Notes: generated by a model not told the origin, from the letters alone. A stretch of DNA of 64,000 nucleotides from Saccharopolyspora rosea (GCF_025643595.1 NZ_CP102826.1:1-64000), one strand, 5' to 3'; shown: positions 1-13,819, numbered from the stretch's first letter. Translations and numbers: made by a program.

Positions 1-1785
1 GTGTCGGACCACCAAGCCGACCTCGGTCGGGTCTGGGAAGAGGTGGTGCAGGAGCTGTCCTCCGGCACGCTGTCCCCGCAGCAACGCGCCTGGATGCGCG
101 TCACCCGGCCGATCGGCCTGCTCGACGGTACCGCACTGCTGGCCGCGCCCAGCGACTTCGCCAAGGAAGCCATCGAGCGCGCACTGCGGGAACCGATCAC
201 CGACGCGCTGTCCCGCCGCCTCGGACGGGACGTCTCCCTGGCGGTGAAGGTCGACACCGCGGTCCCGGCGCCGACCCGCCCGGTCGCCGCTCCCGCCCCC
301 GCCGAGAACTGGCCGGTGCGCGGCGGCGACGCGCTCGGCGCCCCGGAGAGCTTCCGCCCCGGCTACGGCCGCTCGCAGGAGTCCTTCCCCACCCCGGAGG
401 TGCTCGGGCACACCGCGCACACCGGCTCGATCGGCGGCGGTGTGACCGAAGGCCGGCACGCCAAGCCGGAGCCCCCGGCGGACCACGACTTCCCGACCAC
501 CGAGTTCAAGTGGCCGAACGGGGAGATCCCGCAGCCGCCCAGCACGTTCACCTCCTACCAGCCGTACCCGGAGCCACCGCAGGACAGCGCCGCCGACGGC
601 GGTGCGCCCGAGCCGGAACCCGAGGAGGAGGCCGAGGAGGAGTCGCCGGAGGGCGGCACCGAGATGTGGCCCGCGTTCGGCCGCGGTCAGCAGCCGCCCG
701 AACCGCAGCAGGGCCAGCCGTTCACCGCGCCGAAGCACGCGCCGCCGACCTCGCAGACCAGGTTGAACGCGAAGTACACCTTCGACACCTTCGTCATCGG
801 GTCGTCGAACCGGTTCGCGCACGCCGCCGCGGTCGCCGCGGCCGAGGCGCCAGCCCGCGCCTACAACCCGCTGTTCATCTGGGGGGAGTCCGGGCTCGGC
901 AAGACGCACCTGCTGCACGCGGTCGGCCACTACACGCAGCGCCTGTTCCCGGGGATGCGGGTGCGCTACGTGTCCACCGAGGAGTTCACCAACGACTTCA
1001 TCAACTCGCTGCGCGACGACCGCCAGGTCGCGTTCCAGCGCCGCTACCGCGACGTCGACGTGCTGCTCGTCGACGACATCCAGTTCCTGGAGGGCAAGGA
1101 AGGAACCCAGGAGGAGTTCTTCCACACCTTCAACACGCTGCACAACTCCAACAAGCAGATCGTGGTGTCCTCGGACCGGCCGCCGAAGGGCCTGCGCACC
1201 CTGGAGGACCGGCTGCGCACCCGGTTCGAGTGGGGGCTGATCACCGACATCCAGCCTCCGGAGCTGGAGACCCGCATCGCGATCCTGCGGAAGAAGGCCG
1301 CGCAGGACCGGATGAACGCCCCGGCCGACGTGCTGGAGTTCATCGCCTCGCGCATCGAGCGCAACATCCGCGAGCTGGAGGGCGCGCTGATCCGGGTCAC
1401 CGCGTTCGCGTCGCTGAACCGGCAGCCGGTGGACCTCCAGCTGGCCGAGATCGTGCTGCGCGACCTCATCCCGGATTCGCAGACCCCGGAGATCACCGCG
1501 CCGACGATCATGGCCGTGACCGCCGACTTCTTCGGCGTGACCATCGACGACCTGTGCGGCCCGGGCAAGACGAAGGCGCTCGCCCAGGCGCGGCAGATCG
1601 CGATGTACCTGTGCCGCGAGCTGACCGACTCCTCGCTGCCGAAGATCGGCCAGTACTTCGGCGGCCGCGACCACACCACCGTCATGCACGCGGACAAGAA
1701 GATCCGCAAGGAGATGGCCGAGCGACGTCGCGTCTACGACCAGGTCCAGGAACTCACCGCCCGGATCAAGCAGCAGTCCCGCTGA
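1..1785 (+). CDS. dnaA: Chromosomal replication initiator DnaA
   Basis: Replication initiator that binds DnaA boxes and opens the origin, then helps load the helicase. The 594-residue product has an N-terminal domain (about 1-90) and a long Pro/Glu-rich linker (about 90-255), usual in actinomycetes. The AAA+ core has Walker [10 protein letters not shown] near residue 297 and Walker B LLVDDIQF near 356. The C-terminal DNA-binding domain carries the signature [15 protein letters not shown] near 555. The window starts exactly on its GTG, so promoter and ribosome site are not visible. It lies directly upstream of the origin and dnaN, the standard order. Confidence 0.98.
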   Translation: MSDHQADLGRVWEEVVQELSSGTLSPQQRAWMRVTRPIGLLDGTALLAAPSDFAKEAIERALREPITDALSRRLGRDVSLAVKVDTAVPAPTRPVAAPAPAENWPVRGGDALGAPESFRPGYGRSQESFPTPEVLGHTAHTGSIGGGVTEGRHAKPEPPADHDFPTTEFKWPNGEIPQPPSTFTSYQPYPEPPQDSAADGGAPEPEPEEEAEEESPEGGTEMWPAFGRGQQPPEPQQGQPFTAPKHAPPTSQTRLNAKYTFDTFVIGSSNRFAHAAAVAAAEAPARAYNPLFIWGESGLGKTHLLHAVGHYTQRLFPGMRVRYVSTEEFTNDFINSLRDDRQVAFQRRYRDVDVLLVDDIQFLEGKEGTQEEFFHTFNTLHNSNKQIVVSSDRPPKGLRTLEDRLRTRFEWGLITDIQPPELETRIAILRKKAAQDRMNAPADVLEFIASRIERNIRELEGALIRVTAFASLNRQPVDLQLAEIVLRDLIPDSQTPEITAPTIMAVTADFFGVTIDDLCGPGKTKALAQARQIAMYLCRELTDSSLPKIGQYFGGRDHTTVMHADKKIRKEMAERRRVYDQVQELTARIKQQSR

Positions 1786-1897
1786 ACCTCGTCCCGCGGC
1801 CATCCACCCCCTCCCGGAGGCGTTCCGCGCCACTGTCCTCCCGTCCGCCGTCCTCGGCGCTGCGCGCACCCGATCCCCCGCGCCGTTCGCGCGGAAC

Positions 1898-1944
1898 CTT
1901 TCTGCCGTCCCACCCCGCTCCGATCCGCCCCCTCCAGTAGAAAG
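1898..1944. repeat. Spaced inverted repeat 1 (CTTTCTGC / GTAGAAAG)
   Basis: Left arm CTTTCTGC at 1898-1905 and right arm GTAGAAAG at 1937-1944, separated by exactly 31 bases. This is the first of three such pairs between dnaA and the DnaA-box array. One position differs from perfect complementarity and would be a G-U pair in RNA. The function is unknown; the constant spacing suggests a protein-binding or structural element. Confidence 0.7.
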
Positions 1945-2018
1945 TCGTCGAGCCGCCCGGCCGGGCTTCGGACACCGGCGGGCGCAGGCACTCGGAGGGG
2001 CGGCGCATGCGTCGAAAC

Positions 2019-2065
2019 CTTTCTGCTGACCCCCGTCGGCCACGCCAGGCGCACTCACCAGAAAG
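2019..2065. repeat. Spaced inverted repeat 2 (CTTTCTGC / CCAGAAAG)
   Basis: Left arm CTTTCTGC at 2019-2026 and right arm CCAGAAAG at 2058-2065, again with 31 bases between. Only the innermost base pair is mismatched. The sequence after the left arm (GACCCC, then GGCC) partly resembles that of repeat 3. Confidence 0.7.
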
Positions 2066-2175
2066 ATTCGCCGCGTTCCGGCGGCCGTACCGAGGGCGGC
2101 GCGGCCACCGGAACCTCACGTTCCGGACTCGCACGCGTGCGCCGCGTGAGCGGGAGCCCCCTTCGAGGCGCCGAA

Positions 2176-2224
2176 CTTTTCTGCGGACCCGGGTGGCCTT
2201 CGCCTCACCCCGGCGGCAGAAAAG
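2176..2224. repeat. Spaced inverted repeat 3 (CTTTTCTGC / GCAGAAAAG)
   Basis: Left arm CTTTTCTGC at 2176-2184 and right arm GCAGAAAAG at 2216-2224, a perfect 9-base pair of arms with 31 bases between. The extra T in the left arm is matched by an extra A in the right arm, so the arms appear to have changed together. The copy ends 15 bases before the first DnaA box. Confidence 0.75.
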
Positions 2225-2239
2225 TCCGCGCATCCCCAG

Positions 2240-2674
2240 CTGTCCACAGAGCTGCTGTCCCCAGAGCCGACCTGGGCTTTTCCCCAGAACGTCCACAGGC
2301 TGTGCACATCGGGGCGCGAGCTGCCCACATGCGGTCCGCAGGTTGGCCACAGGATGCCCACAGATCCGCCCACATACGGCGGAAGGGGGATCGGACGACC
2401 AACAGGCCCTGGGTACAACCGGGCTCGGAACTGTGGACGGGGATGTGGACAACTGTGGATGGGTGTGGACGAAACGGGGGAGGGCCGAAGTTGTCCACCA
2501 CCCGGCCAGAGCAGTCCCCGATCACATCCCGTGTCCATCCACATCGGATGAGGCCACGCCACCTGCTCAAACGGCAGTTATCCCCACAACCCACAGCCCT
2601 TACTACTACTGCTGACCTTTTCTTCCCTTGGAAGAAAAAGAAAAGAGAAGTAGGGGCGGTGGACAAGTGGACAA
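2240..2674. other. oriC: Replication origin oriC: DnaA-box array and unwinding region
   Basis: Many copies of the actinobacterial DnaA box TTGTCCACA lie in both orientations. The best are 2444-2452 (exact, minus), 2240-2248, 2343-2351, 2464-2472 (minus), 2491-2499, 2658-2666 (minus) and 2666-2674 (minus). Weaker copies lie at 2255-2263, 2289-2297, 2300-2308, 2321-2329, 2354-2362, 2366-2374, 2432-2440, 2454-2462, 2535-2543 and 2578-2586. The only strongly AT-rich stretch (about 2600-2652) is the likely DNA-unwinding element. The dnaA-dnaN location agrees. Confidence 0.93.
2578..2640 (+). other. DnaA-trio-like element and AT-rich unwinding hairpin
   Basis: A DnaA-box-like TTATCCCCA (2578-2586) is followed by a GC-rich spacer, then TACTACTACT (2601-2610), then AT-rich DNA. 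Read on the other strand this is a TAG repeat, in the same order as the DnaA-box / GC / DnaA-trio arrangement of the Bacillus subtilis basal unwinding system. The AT-rich part holds a perfect 9-base inverted repeat, 2618-2626 with 2630-2638. Assignment is by resemblance only. Confidence 0.6.
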
Positions 2675-2909
2675 CCGGCCGCCACCGCCGTGGGCGAATG
2701 CCCGGACCCGGATGCGACGATCACGCCGGACGCTCTACGGTGGAACTCCCGCGAAGGGCCGCCCGGAGTTCTTCGCGTTCGCGGCTACTCGTGCGGGACA
2801 CGCTTCGCGCCCGGTCGGGCACCCGAAGCAGACCGACCCGACGAGCTGGGAGCACAGCTCGACACAGTTCTCCGGCAGCCGAGCCACGGCTGAACCCGAA
2901 AGGACACCC

Positions 2910-4034
2910 ATGAAGATCCGCGTGGAACGTGACGGTCTCGCCGACGCCGTCGCCTGGGTCGCGCGCAGCCTGCCGTCGCGGCCACCGGTCCCGGTGCTGG
3001 GCGGAGTGCTGCTCGATGCCAGTTCCGGAGAGGCGCTGACCATCTCCGGGTTCGACTACGAGGTCTCGGCCCAGGTCACCGTCGACGCCTCGATCGACGC
3101 GACCGGCCGGACCCTGGTCTCCGGCCGACTGCTCGCCGACATCACCAAGGCCCTGCCCGCGCGTCCGGTGGAGATCACCGTCGACGGTGCCCGCGTCAGC
3201 ATCACCTGCGGCAGCTCCAAGTTCAGCCTCCCCACCATGCCGGTGGAGGACTACCCGGAACTGCCCGCGATGCCCGAGCACGCCGGGTCCGTGCCCGGCG
3301 ACGTGTTCGGCGAGGCCGTTGGCCAGGTCGCCGTCGCGGCGGGCAAGGACGACACCCTGCCGATGCTCACCGGCGTCCGGATGGAGATCAACGCCGACAA
3401 GCTGACCATGGTCGCCACCGACCGGTTCCGGCTGGCGATGCGCGAAATCACCTGGGAACCGGGAACGTCCATCGAGGACACCGCGGTGCTGGTGCCCGCG
3501 AAAACCCTTGCGGATTCGGCGAAAACGCTCGGCGGCGGGGGCGGCAAGGTGGAGATCTCGCTGGCCTCCGGGGACGGGCTGCTCGGTCTGTCCGGTCCCA
3601 ACCGGCGCAACACCACGCGCCTGCTGGACGCCGAGTTCCCCAAATACCGGCAGCTGCTGCCGTCGGAGAACGCGGTGGAGGCCACCGTCGACGTGGCGCC
3701 GCTGGTCGACGCGATCAAGCGCGTCTCGCTGGTCGCCGAGCGCGGGACCCAGGTGCGGCTGGAGTTCTCCGAGAGCGGTCTGCGCCTCACCGCCGGCGGC
3801 GACGACGAGGGCAGCGCCGAGGAGGAGTTGCCCGTGGAGCTCGCGGGTGAGCCGCTGACCATCGCGTTCAACCCGAACTACCTGCTCGACGGGCTGGGGG
3901 CGCTCAAGACCGAGCGCGCTCGCATGCTGTTCACCACATCGAACCGCCCGGCACTCGTGAAACCGGTCGGGGAAGATGGAGAAGTGGTGGAGGGCTACCT
4001 GTACCTGCTGATGCCGGTGCGCCTGCCGGGTTGA
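2910..4034 (+). CDS. dnaN: DNA polymerase III beta sliding clamp
   Basis: Ring-shaped processivity factor tethering the replicative polymerase to DNA. The 374-residue length is normal, and the sequence reads as three tandem clamp domains from [10 protein letters not shown] to the C-terminal tail [12 protein letters not shown], which carries the usual MPVR-type end. The ATG at 2910 is chosen because it sits 8 bases after an AAAGGA ribosome site and begins exactly at the family N-terminus; upstream in-frame sequence is origin DNA. It follows oriC and precedes gnd. Confidence 0.98.
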   Translation: MKIRVERDGLADAVAWVARSLPSRPPVPVLGGVLLDASSGEALTISGFDYEVSAQVTVDASIDATGRTLVSGRLLADITKALPARPVEITVDGARVSITCGSSKFSLPTMPVEDYPELPAMPEHAGSVPGDVFGEAVGQVAVAAGKDDTLPMLTGVRMEINADKLTMVATDRFRLAMREITWEPGTSIEDTAVLVPAKTLADSAKTLGGGGGKVEISLASGDGLLGLSGPNRRNTTRLLDAEFPKYRQLLPSENAVEATVDVAPLVDAIKRVSLVAERGTQVRLEFSESGLRLTAGGDDEGSAEEELPVELAGEPLTIAFNPNYLLDGLGALKTERARMLFTTSNRPALVKPVGEDGEVVEGYLYLLMPVRLPG

Positions 4035-4131
4035 TCGATCCGGTCACGCCCGGTGAACGGCCGCTCCGGACCGGGGCGGCCCCGGCGGTTCCTCGCACCA
4101 CGTCGAAACACAGCTCGCAGAGGGAGATCCG

Positions 4132-5019
4132 GTGCAACTCGGACTAGTCGGTCTCGGCCGAATGGGATTCAACATGCGCGAGCGGCTGCGCGCCGCCGGG
4201 CACGACGTCGTCGGCTACGACCGGAACCAGGACGTCAGTGATGTGGCCTCGATCGCCGAGATGGTCCGGAAGCTGACCGGCCCGCGCGTCGTGTGGATCA
4301 TGGTTCCGCACGGCGACCCGACCCGTCAGACCGTCGAAGAGCTCGCCGACCTGCTCTCCGCCGGTGACCTGGTGATCGAGGGCGGCAACTCGAAGTACAC
4401 CGACGACCAGGCCAACGCCGCGCTGCTCGCCGAGAAGGGCATCAAGTACGTCGACGTCGGTGTCTCCGGCGGTGTCTGGGGCGCCGAGAACGGCTACGGC
4501 CTGATGGCCGGCGGTGACGCGGCCGACGTCGAGCGCGCCATGCCGATCTTCGACGCGCTGCGTCCGGAGGGCCCGCGCGACGAGGGCTTCGCGCACGCCG
4601 GACCGGTCGGTGCCGGGCACTACGCGAAGATGGTGCACAACGGCATCGAGTACGGCCTGATGCAGGCCTACGCCGAGGGCTTCGAGCTGCTCGCCGCCTC
4701 CGAGGTGGTCACCGACGTGCCCGCGACGATCAAGGCGTGGAGCCGGGGCACCGTGGTCCGCTCCTGGCTGCTGGACCTGCTGGTCCGGGCGCTGGAGGAG
4801 GACCCGGAGCTGGAGAACCTGCGCGGTTACGTCAACGACTCCGGCGAGGGCCGCTGGACCGTCGAGGAGTCGATCAACAACGCGGTGCCGACCCCGGTGA
4901 TCACCGCGTCGCTGTTCGCCCGGTTCGCCTCCCGGCAGGAGGACTCGCCGGCGATGAAGGCCGTGGCCGCCCTGCGCAACCAGTTCGGCGGTCACGCGGT
5001 GACCAAGTCCGAGGGCTGA
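4132..5019 (+). CDS. gnd: 6-phosphogluconate dehydrogenase, decarboxylating (short type)
   Basis: Oxidises 6-phosphogluconate to ribulose 5-phosphate in the pentose phosphate pathway. At 295 residues it belongs to the short YqeC-like class, not the 470-residue class. It starts with the dinucleotide-binding motif GLVGLGRMGFNM. The substrate and catalytic segments EGGNSKYTDD, VSGGVWGAENGY and KMVHNGIEYG are intact. GTG at 4132 follows GGGAGAT. Its position between dnaN and recF is conserved in actinomycetes although it has no direct replication role. Confidence 0.95.
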   Translation: MQLGLVGLGRMGFNMRERLRAAGHDVVGYDRNQDVSDVASIAEMVRKLTGPRVVWIMVPHGDPTRQTVEELADLLSAGDLVIEGGNSKYTDDQANAALLAEKGIKYVDVGVSGGVWGAENGYGLMAGGDAADVERAMPIFDALRPEGPRDEGFAHAGPVGAGHYAKMVHNGIEYGLMQAYAEGFELLAASEVVTDVPATIKAWSRGTVVRSWLLDLLVRALEEDPELENLRGYVNDSGEGRWTVEESINNAVPTPVITASLFARFASRQEDSPAMKAVAALRNQFGGHAVTKSEG

Positions 5020-5040
5020 CCCGCGCTTACGCCAGGGGAG

Positions 5041-5100
5041 CGCGGTTCCTCGCGAAAAGCGCGTTCACCAGGGTGAACGGCGATTCCGCGAGGAACCGCG
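5041..5100. terminator. Nested palindrome between gnd and recF
   Basis: A perfect 14-base inverted repeat (5041-5054 with 5087-5100) encloses a second perfect one (GTTCACC 5063-5069 with GGTGAAC 5072-5078). It would form a branched or two-tier hairpin just after gnd. There is no T-run, so termination is an inference; a structured RNA or protein site is also possible. Confidence 0.5.
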
Positions 5101-5172
5101 GCACCCCGCCGCGGCCCGTTGCCGGGGTGGTCCCAGCGGTGCCCGACCGTCGACGACCTAGTTTGGACCGCC

Positions 5173-6339
5173 GTGTACGTCCGTCATCTGCAAGTGACCG
5201 ACTTCCGGTCGTGGCCGCACGCCGACCTCGCGCTGGAACCCGGCACCACCGTGCTCGTCGGCGCCAACGGGCAGGGCAAGACGAACCTCGTCGAAGCGAT
5301 CGGCTACGCGGCCACCCTCGGATCGCACCGCGTCTCCAGTGACGCACCCCTGGTCCGCGACGGCGCGCAGCGCGCCGTGGTGCGCACCGCGGTCGTCAAC
5401 CACGGCCGTGAGCTGCTGGTCGAGCTGGAGATCAACCCGGGCAAGGCGAACCGGGCGCGGATCAACCGGGGTGCCGCGACCAAACCGCGCGACGTGCTGG
5501 GCATCCTGCGCACCGTGCTGTTCGCCCCGGAGGACCTGGCGATCGTGCGCGGGGACCCGGGCGAGCGCCGCCGCTTCCTCGACGACCTGCTGGTCGCCCG
5601 CGCCCCCCGGTTCGCGGGAGTGCGCTCCGACTACGAACGAGTGCTGCGCCAGCGCAGCGCGCTGCTGAAGACGGCGGGCGCCGCGCGGCGCGGCGGGTCC
5701 ACCGGCGACCTGCGGACCCTGGAGGTCTGGGACGGGCACCTGGCGCACAGCGGAGCCCAGCTGCTCGCCGGGCGGATCGATCTCGTCAACGCCATCGCAC
5801 CCCACGTGACCAGGGCGTACGCCAGCGTGGCCGCGACCGGCGAGGGCACCGCGCCGTCCGGCCGGGTGGCCGACGCGCGCTACCGCAGCAGCCTCGGCGA
5901 GTCGCTGCCGAAGATCTCCCCGGACGAGCCCGCCGATCCCGAGGAACTGGAGCGCGCGCTGCTCACCGAACTCGACCGGGTCCGCCCGCAGGAGTTGGAA
6001 CGCGGTGTGTCGCTGGTCGGACCGCACCGCGACGACCTGGAACTGCTGCTCGGCGAGCTGCCCGCCAAGGGCTACGCCAGCCACGGCGAATCGTGGTCCT
6101 TCGCCCTGGCGTTGCGGCTGGCTTCGTACCACCTGCTCACCCAAGATGGCGCGGAGCCGGTGTTGATCCTCGACGACGTGTTCGCCGAGCTGGACCGCCG
6201 CCGCCGGTCCCGCCTGGCGGAGCTGGTGGCCGGGGCCGAGCAGGTGCTGGTCACCGCGGCGGTTCCGGAGGACGTCCCGGAGGAGCTCACCGGTGTCCGG
6301 TTCGACGTGCGCGAAGGCGAGGTGCGGCGTGTCGGATGA
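5173..6339 (+). CDS. recF: DNA replication and repair protein RecF
   Basis: SMC-like ATPase that helps load RecA at gapped DNA. The 388-residue product has Walker [10 protein letters not shown] near residue 31. The C-terminal half has the [15 protein letters not shown] region and Walker [14 protein letters not shown]. The GTG at 5173 gives the family N-terminus [13 protein letters not shown]; an earlier in-frame start would add unrelated residues. Its stop lies inside the start of the next gene, suggesting co-translation. Confidence 0.97.
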   Translation: MYVRHLQVTDFRSWPHADLALEPGTTVLVGANGQGKTNLVEAIGYAATLGSHRVSSDAPLVRDGAQRAVVRTAVVNHGRELLVELEINPGKANRARINRGAATKPRDVLGILRTVLFAPEDLAIVRGDPGERRRFLDDLLVARAPRFAGVRSDYERVLRQRSALLKTAGAARRGGSTGDLRTLEVWDGHLAHSGAQLLAGRIDLVNAIAPHVTRAYASVAATGEGTAPSGRVADARYRSSLGESLPKISPDEPADPEELERALLTELDRVRPQELERGVSLVGPHRDDLELLLGELPAKGYASHGESWSFALALRLASYHLLTQDGAEPVLILDDVFAELDRRRRSRLAELVAGAEQVLVTAAVPEDVPEELTGVRFDVREGEVRRVG

Positions 6340-6973
6340 CCGAGTGGTCAGCCCACGCAGAGTGATCGACGACGGGCCGGTGTCCGCCGAGGTACCCACA
6401 TCTGGGGATAACTCTGTGGATGGTGTGGATAACTCGGTGGCATCGTCCGAGCGCATCGTGGGCTCGGACGGGGCCGCGCTGCGCGGCCCGGACCTCGCCC
6501 GCGCCGCCCTGCAGGCTGCTCGGGAGCAGTCCGCCCAGCGTCGGCGCACCCCCGTGCGCAAACCCGTCGGCGCAGGTCAGCGGCGTCGTCGGGGCTGGTC
6601 GGGGGCGCGCCCGGACGATCGCGATCCGCAACCGCTGGGCAGGCTGGCCTCCCGGCTCGCCGCCGAACGCGGCTGGGCCGACCGGCTCACCAGCGGACAG
6701 GTGTTCGCGAAGTGGTCCACCCTGGTCGGCGCCGACGTCGCCGAGCACACCAGGCCGGTGGAGCTCAAGGAGGGCGTGCTCACCGTGCAGGCGCGGTCGA
6801 CCGCGTGGGCGACCCAGCTGCGGTTGCTGCAGCGGCAGATCCTCAAGCGCATCGCCGACGGGGTGGGCGATGGCGTGGTGCGACGCCTCAAGGTCCAGGG
6901 CCCGGCCGCGCCCAGCTGGCGCAAGGGGCCGCGGCACATCCCCGGGAGGGGGCCGCGCGACACCTACGGCTGA
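6329..6973 (+). CDS. dciA: DUF721 protein, DciA-type helicase loader homologue
   Basis: DUF721 proteins include DciA, the replicative-helicase loader of bacteria lacking DnaC, and this is the conserved gene between recF and gyrB. The product has 214 residues. A long basic, probably disordered N-terminal part is followed by a compact C-terminal domain (about 100-190) containing [16 protein letters not shown] and [17 protein letters not shown] at 6329 overlaps recF by 11 bases. The 5' coding part carries three DnaA boxes in a row (6403-6432), encoding an Asn/Val/Asp-rich stretch unlike the rest of the protein. Confidence 0.85.
   Translation: MSDDRVVSPRRVIDDGPVSAEVPTSGDNSVDGVDNSVASSERIVGSDGAALRGPDLARAALQAAREQSAQRRRTPVRKPVGAGQRRRRGWSGARPDDRDPQPLGRLASRLAAERGWADRLTSGQVFAKWSTLVGADVAEHTRPVELKEGVLTVQARSTAWATQLRLLQRQILKRIADGVGDGVVRRLKVQGPAAPSWRKGPRHIPGRGPRDTYG
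6403..6432 (-). promoter_or_regulatory. Three tandem DnaA boxes inside dciA
   Basis: Reading the minus strand: TTATCCACA at 6424-6432 (perfect box), CCATCCACA at 6415-6423 and TTATCCCCA at 6403-6411, all in one orientation with spacings of 0 and 3 bases. They lie 3.7 kb from oriC inside a coding region. Possible roles are DnaA titration, autoregulatory control or an accessory origin site. Confidence 0.65.
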
Positions 6974-9261
<2,288 letters not shown>

Positions 9262-9397
9262 CCTCGCGTTCCGCCGCCACCGCCGAAGGAGGACCACCGA
9301 TGCCCGGTCCGGGTCGGTGCCCCGACGCGACGGACGCGCCCGCTCGCGGCGCGGCGGCGCAGGACCTCGCCAACCCGCCTGAAAGGAACCCCCACTC

Positions 9398-11893
<2,496 letters not shown>

Positions 11894-11929
11894 GGCACAC
11901 CGCCGCCGACGATCAGCGAAGGATCGCTC

Positions 11930-12700
11930 GTGACACCTTCCGAGAAGCCGGAGAGCTCCGGTCCGCAGGAGGAAGCGGACCGGACCCCGGTCAGCACGCA
12001 GACTGTCGACGAAAGCGCCGCCGAAGCCGGGGAAGAGACCTCGGCCGGTTCCGGCGAGGAGGGGCTCGACGGGACCGACACCCCTCCGTGGCAGCGCGCG
12101 TCCGCGACCGCGGCGGCGCCGGAGTCGGCCGGTGCGGAGTCCGATGCCACGACCACGTCGCCGACCACCGGCGGCGCGGCGGACGCCGAGGACACCCAGA
12201 GCATCCCGAAGCAGGTGCAGGACCAGGACACGGTGCGCACCGAGATCCCCGCGGCCGCGCGCACGTCGGTCCCGTTCACCGGCGCGCAGGCGGCGGGGCG
12301 CAGCGCCCCCGCCGGCACGGCACGGCGTCCGAGCCGGGGACCGCGACGGGCCAGCCTGCAGATCAAGCGGCTCGACCCGTGGTCGGTGCTCAAGCTCGCC
12401 CTGGTGCTCAGCGTGGCGCTGTTCTTCGTGTGGATGATCGCCGTCGCCGTGCTCTACGGGGTGCTCGACGGCATGGGCGTCTGGGACCAGCTCAACGGCA
12501 CGTTCACCGAGCTGACCCAGCCCGACAACGCGGCCAGCGAGCCGCTGATCAGCGCGGGCCGGGTCTTCGGGGTCGCCTCGATCATCGGTGCGATCAACAT
12601 CGTGCTGATCACCGCCCTGGCCACGGTCGCCGCGTTCATCTACAACGTGGCCGCCGACTTCGCGGGCGGCATCGAGGTCACGCTGTCCGAACGGGAGTGA
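11930..12700 (+). CDS. DUF3566 membrane protein
   Basis: Conserved actinobacterial gene immediately after gyrA. The 256-residue product has a low-complexity N-terminal half (about 1-140) rich in Glu, Ser, Thr and Ala. The C-terminal DUF3566 domain has two membrane segments, about 150-180 (LKLALVLSVALFFVWMIAVA) and about 210-240. GTG at 11930 follows GAAGGATC. Its molecular role is not established. It probably shares the gyrBA transcript, which ends at the hairpin downstream. Confidence 0.85.
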   Translation: MTPSEKPESSGPQEEADRTPVSTQTVDESAAEAGEETSAGSGEEGLDGTDTPPWQRASATAAAPESAGAESDATTTSPTTGGAADAEDTQSIPKQVQDQDTVRTEIPAAARTSVPFTGAQAAGRSAPAGTARRPSRGPRRASLQIKRLDPWSVLKLALVLSVALFFVWMIAVAVLYGVLDGMGVWDQLNGTFTELTQPDNAASEPLISAGRVFGVASIIGAINIVLITALATVAAFIYNVAADFAGGIEVTLSERE

Positions 12701-12709
12701 GCCGCTGAC

Positions 12710-12742
12710 GTGGCGATTCCGGCCCCGCGCCGGAATCGCCAC
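12710..12742 (+). terminator. Terminator hairpin after the gyrase operon
   Basis: Perfect 13-base stem, 12710-12722 with 12730-12742, and a 7-base loop. It lies 10 bases after the DUF3566 stop and before the tRNA-Ile promoter. No T-run follows, as is common in high-GC actinomycetes. Confidence 0.75.
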
Positions 12743-12773
12743 GGGCCGGGAGCGGCTGATCGACCCCCCGGCG

Positions 12774-12802
12774 TTGGGCCGTCGGAAGGCGTCCTGTAGT
12801 GT
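12774..12802 (+). promoter_or_regulatory. Promoter for tRNA-Ile
   Basis: TTGGGC at 12774-12779 and TAGTGT at 12797-12802 with a 17-base spacer, a good match to a principal-sigma promoter. The tRNA begins 19 bases after the -10 hexamer. Confidence 0.7.
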
Positions 12803-12820
12803 TTGAAGCACAACGAACAA

Positions 12821-12894
12821 GGGCCTATAGCTCAGGCGGTTAGAGCGCTTCGCTGATAACGAAGAGGTCGAAGGTTCAAGTCCTTCTAGGCCCA
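12821..12894 (+). tRNA. ileT: tRNA-Ile (GAT)
   Basis: A 74-base cloverleaf. The acceptor GGGCCTA pairs with TAGGCCC, the D-arm is present, the anticodon loop carries GAT within CGCTGATAACG, and the T-loop is GGTTCAAGTCC. CCA is not encoded. It is conserved downstream of gyrA in actinomycetes. Confidence 0.97.
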
Positions 12895-12953
12895 CTGCCA
12901 ACTGTGACCCGATGAGCGTCGTGAACGTATGACGTACTAGGAGGCGACCGGAA

Positions 12954-13070
12954 GTGAAGAAGCTGCTCGCACTCGCCGCAGTTGCTGGGGTCGTTCTGTT
13001 CGTCATCCGACGCAACCGCGCCGCCAAGGCCGAGGCCGACCTGTGGCGCGAGGCCACCGCAGAGGCCTGA
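12954..13070 (+). CDS. DLW-39 family small protein
   Basis: A 38-residue protein between tRNA-Ile and tRNA-Ala, beginning VKKLLALAAVAGVVLFVIRR and ending in the conserved ADLW segment followed by REATAEA. That matches the actinobacterial DLW-39 family, named for its motif and size. A ribosome site AGGAGG lies 8 bases before the GTG at 12954. It has one hydrophobic helix (about 4-18) followed by basic residues, so it is probably a single-pass membrane protein. Function is unknown. Confidence 0.85.
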   Translation: MKKLLALAAVAGVVLFVIRRNRAAKAEADLWREATAEA

Positions 13071-13185
13071 TCAACCAGCCCGAGGGTCGGCTCGCCGAGA
13101 GCGGGCCGACCGATCTTGTCGGGCACCAGCAATCGGGCTCCGTCACCGGTCAGCGGAGGAGCTGCGGTGCCGCGGGTACCGAGCC

Positions 13186-13258
13186 GGGGACGTAGCTCAA
13201 TTGGCAGAGCACCGCCTTTGCAAGGCGGGGGTTAGGGGTTCGATTCCCCTCGTCTCCA
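13186..13258 (+). tRNA. alaT: tRNA-Ala (TGC)
   Basis: A 73-base cloverleaf with acceptor GGGGACG paired to CGTCTCC, anticodon TGC in loop TTTGCAA, and T-arm GGGGTTCGATTCCCC. CCA is not encoded. It pairs with tRNA-Ile as in other actinomycetes. Confidence 0.97.
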
Positions 13259-13587
13259 CGGCGAGGCTGTTCGATGACCTTCGGTCATCTTCCCGCAGCC
13301 TTGATGTCTTTACGGGGGCCCAGCCCCCGTAGACCCCCGGGGTGCGGTGGCCGCTTTTCGTCGGCTCCGCACCCTTTGTTTCGTTCCCGGCCTGCTCATG
13401 AACCAGCTCTCCGCTGGTGTTCGTGTTCCGAAGCGTTAGGCCCACTGCGAGATTGACGACGTCCTGCTCGCGCAGGGCGCTCCGCTCCAGGGCGTGTCGC
13501 CGCTGATGGAGGTCGGGGCGCAGGCCCAGGGGAGCCGTTCTCGCGATCATGACACACCGAGCTTTTTCACGCTCTGCTGCCGCCTTG
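13259..13587. other. Non-coding, hairpin-rich stretch after tRNA-Ala
   Basis: No convincing gene. It holds three hairpins: GATGACC/GGTCATC at 13273-13289 (a probable tRNA-Ala terminator), ACGGGGGC/GCCCCCGT at 13312-13330, and GGGTGCGG/CCGCACCC near 13338-13373. The base composition is less GC-rich than the flanks. It may be the scar of an old insertion, but no repeat of the tRNA 3' end was found to mark an attachment site. Confidence 0.5.
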
Positions 13588-13819
13588 TTAGTAGGCGAGC
13601 TCCCCGATGCCGCCATCCACGCGCAGCACGGTGCCGACGGTGTAGGCGGACTCGTCCGAGGCGAGATAGATAGCGGCCTTCGCCATCTCGGTGGCGGTTC
13701 CTAGGCGGTGGCGGGGTACGGTCCGCCGTAGTTCCTCGTAGATGGCGGCTTGGCGTTCGGCACCGAGCGGCTTGAGCGCATCGGTGACGGTCGGTCCCGG
13801 GCTCAGTCCGTTGGCGCAC
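13588..13819 (-). pseudogene. C-terminal remnant of a short-chain dehydrogenase
   Basis: On the minus strand the last 76 or so residues of a reading frame match the tail of classical SDR enzymes: NGLSPGPTVTDAL, then a RHRLGTATEMAKAAIYLASD segment and TVLRVDGGIGELAY. The Rossmann motif TGxxxGxG and the catalytic YxxxK are absent. Sequence upstream in the same frame is Arg/Pro-rich and unrelated. This is a truncated gene fragment. Confidence 0.75.

Noticed and set aside
2007..2913. Frames of 200-258 codons across the origin
   Set aside because: They cover DnaA boxes and the AT-rich element and are Arg/Pro-rich without family features.
9262..9397. Short frame MPGPGRCPDATDAPARG... between gyrB and gyrA
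   Set aside because: About 33 residues, Ala/Pro/Arg-rich and without structure; more likely leader sequence of gyrA.
13197..13616. Minus-strand frame ending RGIEPLTPALQRRCSAN
   Set aside because: Its end is the reverse translation of tRNA-Ala, a well-known annotation artefact, and the rest matches nothing.
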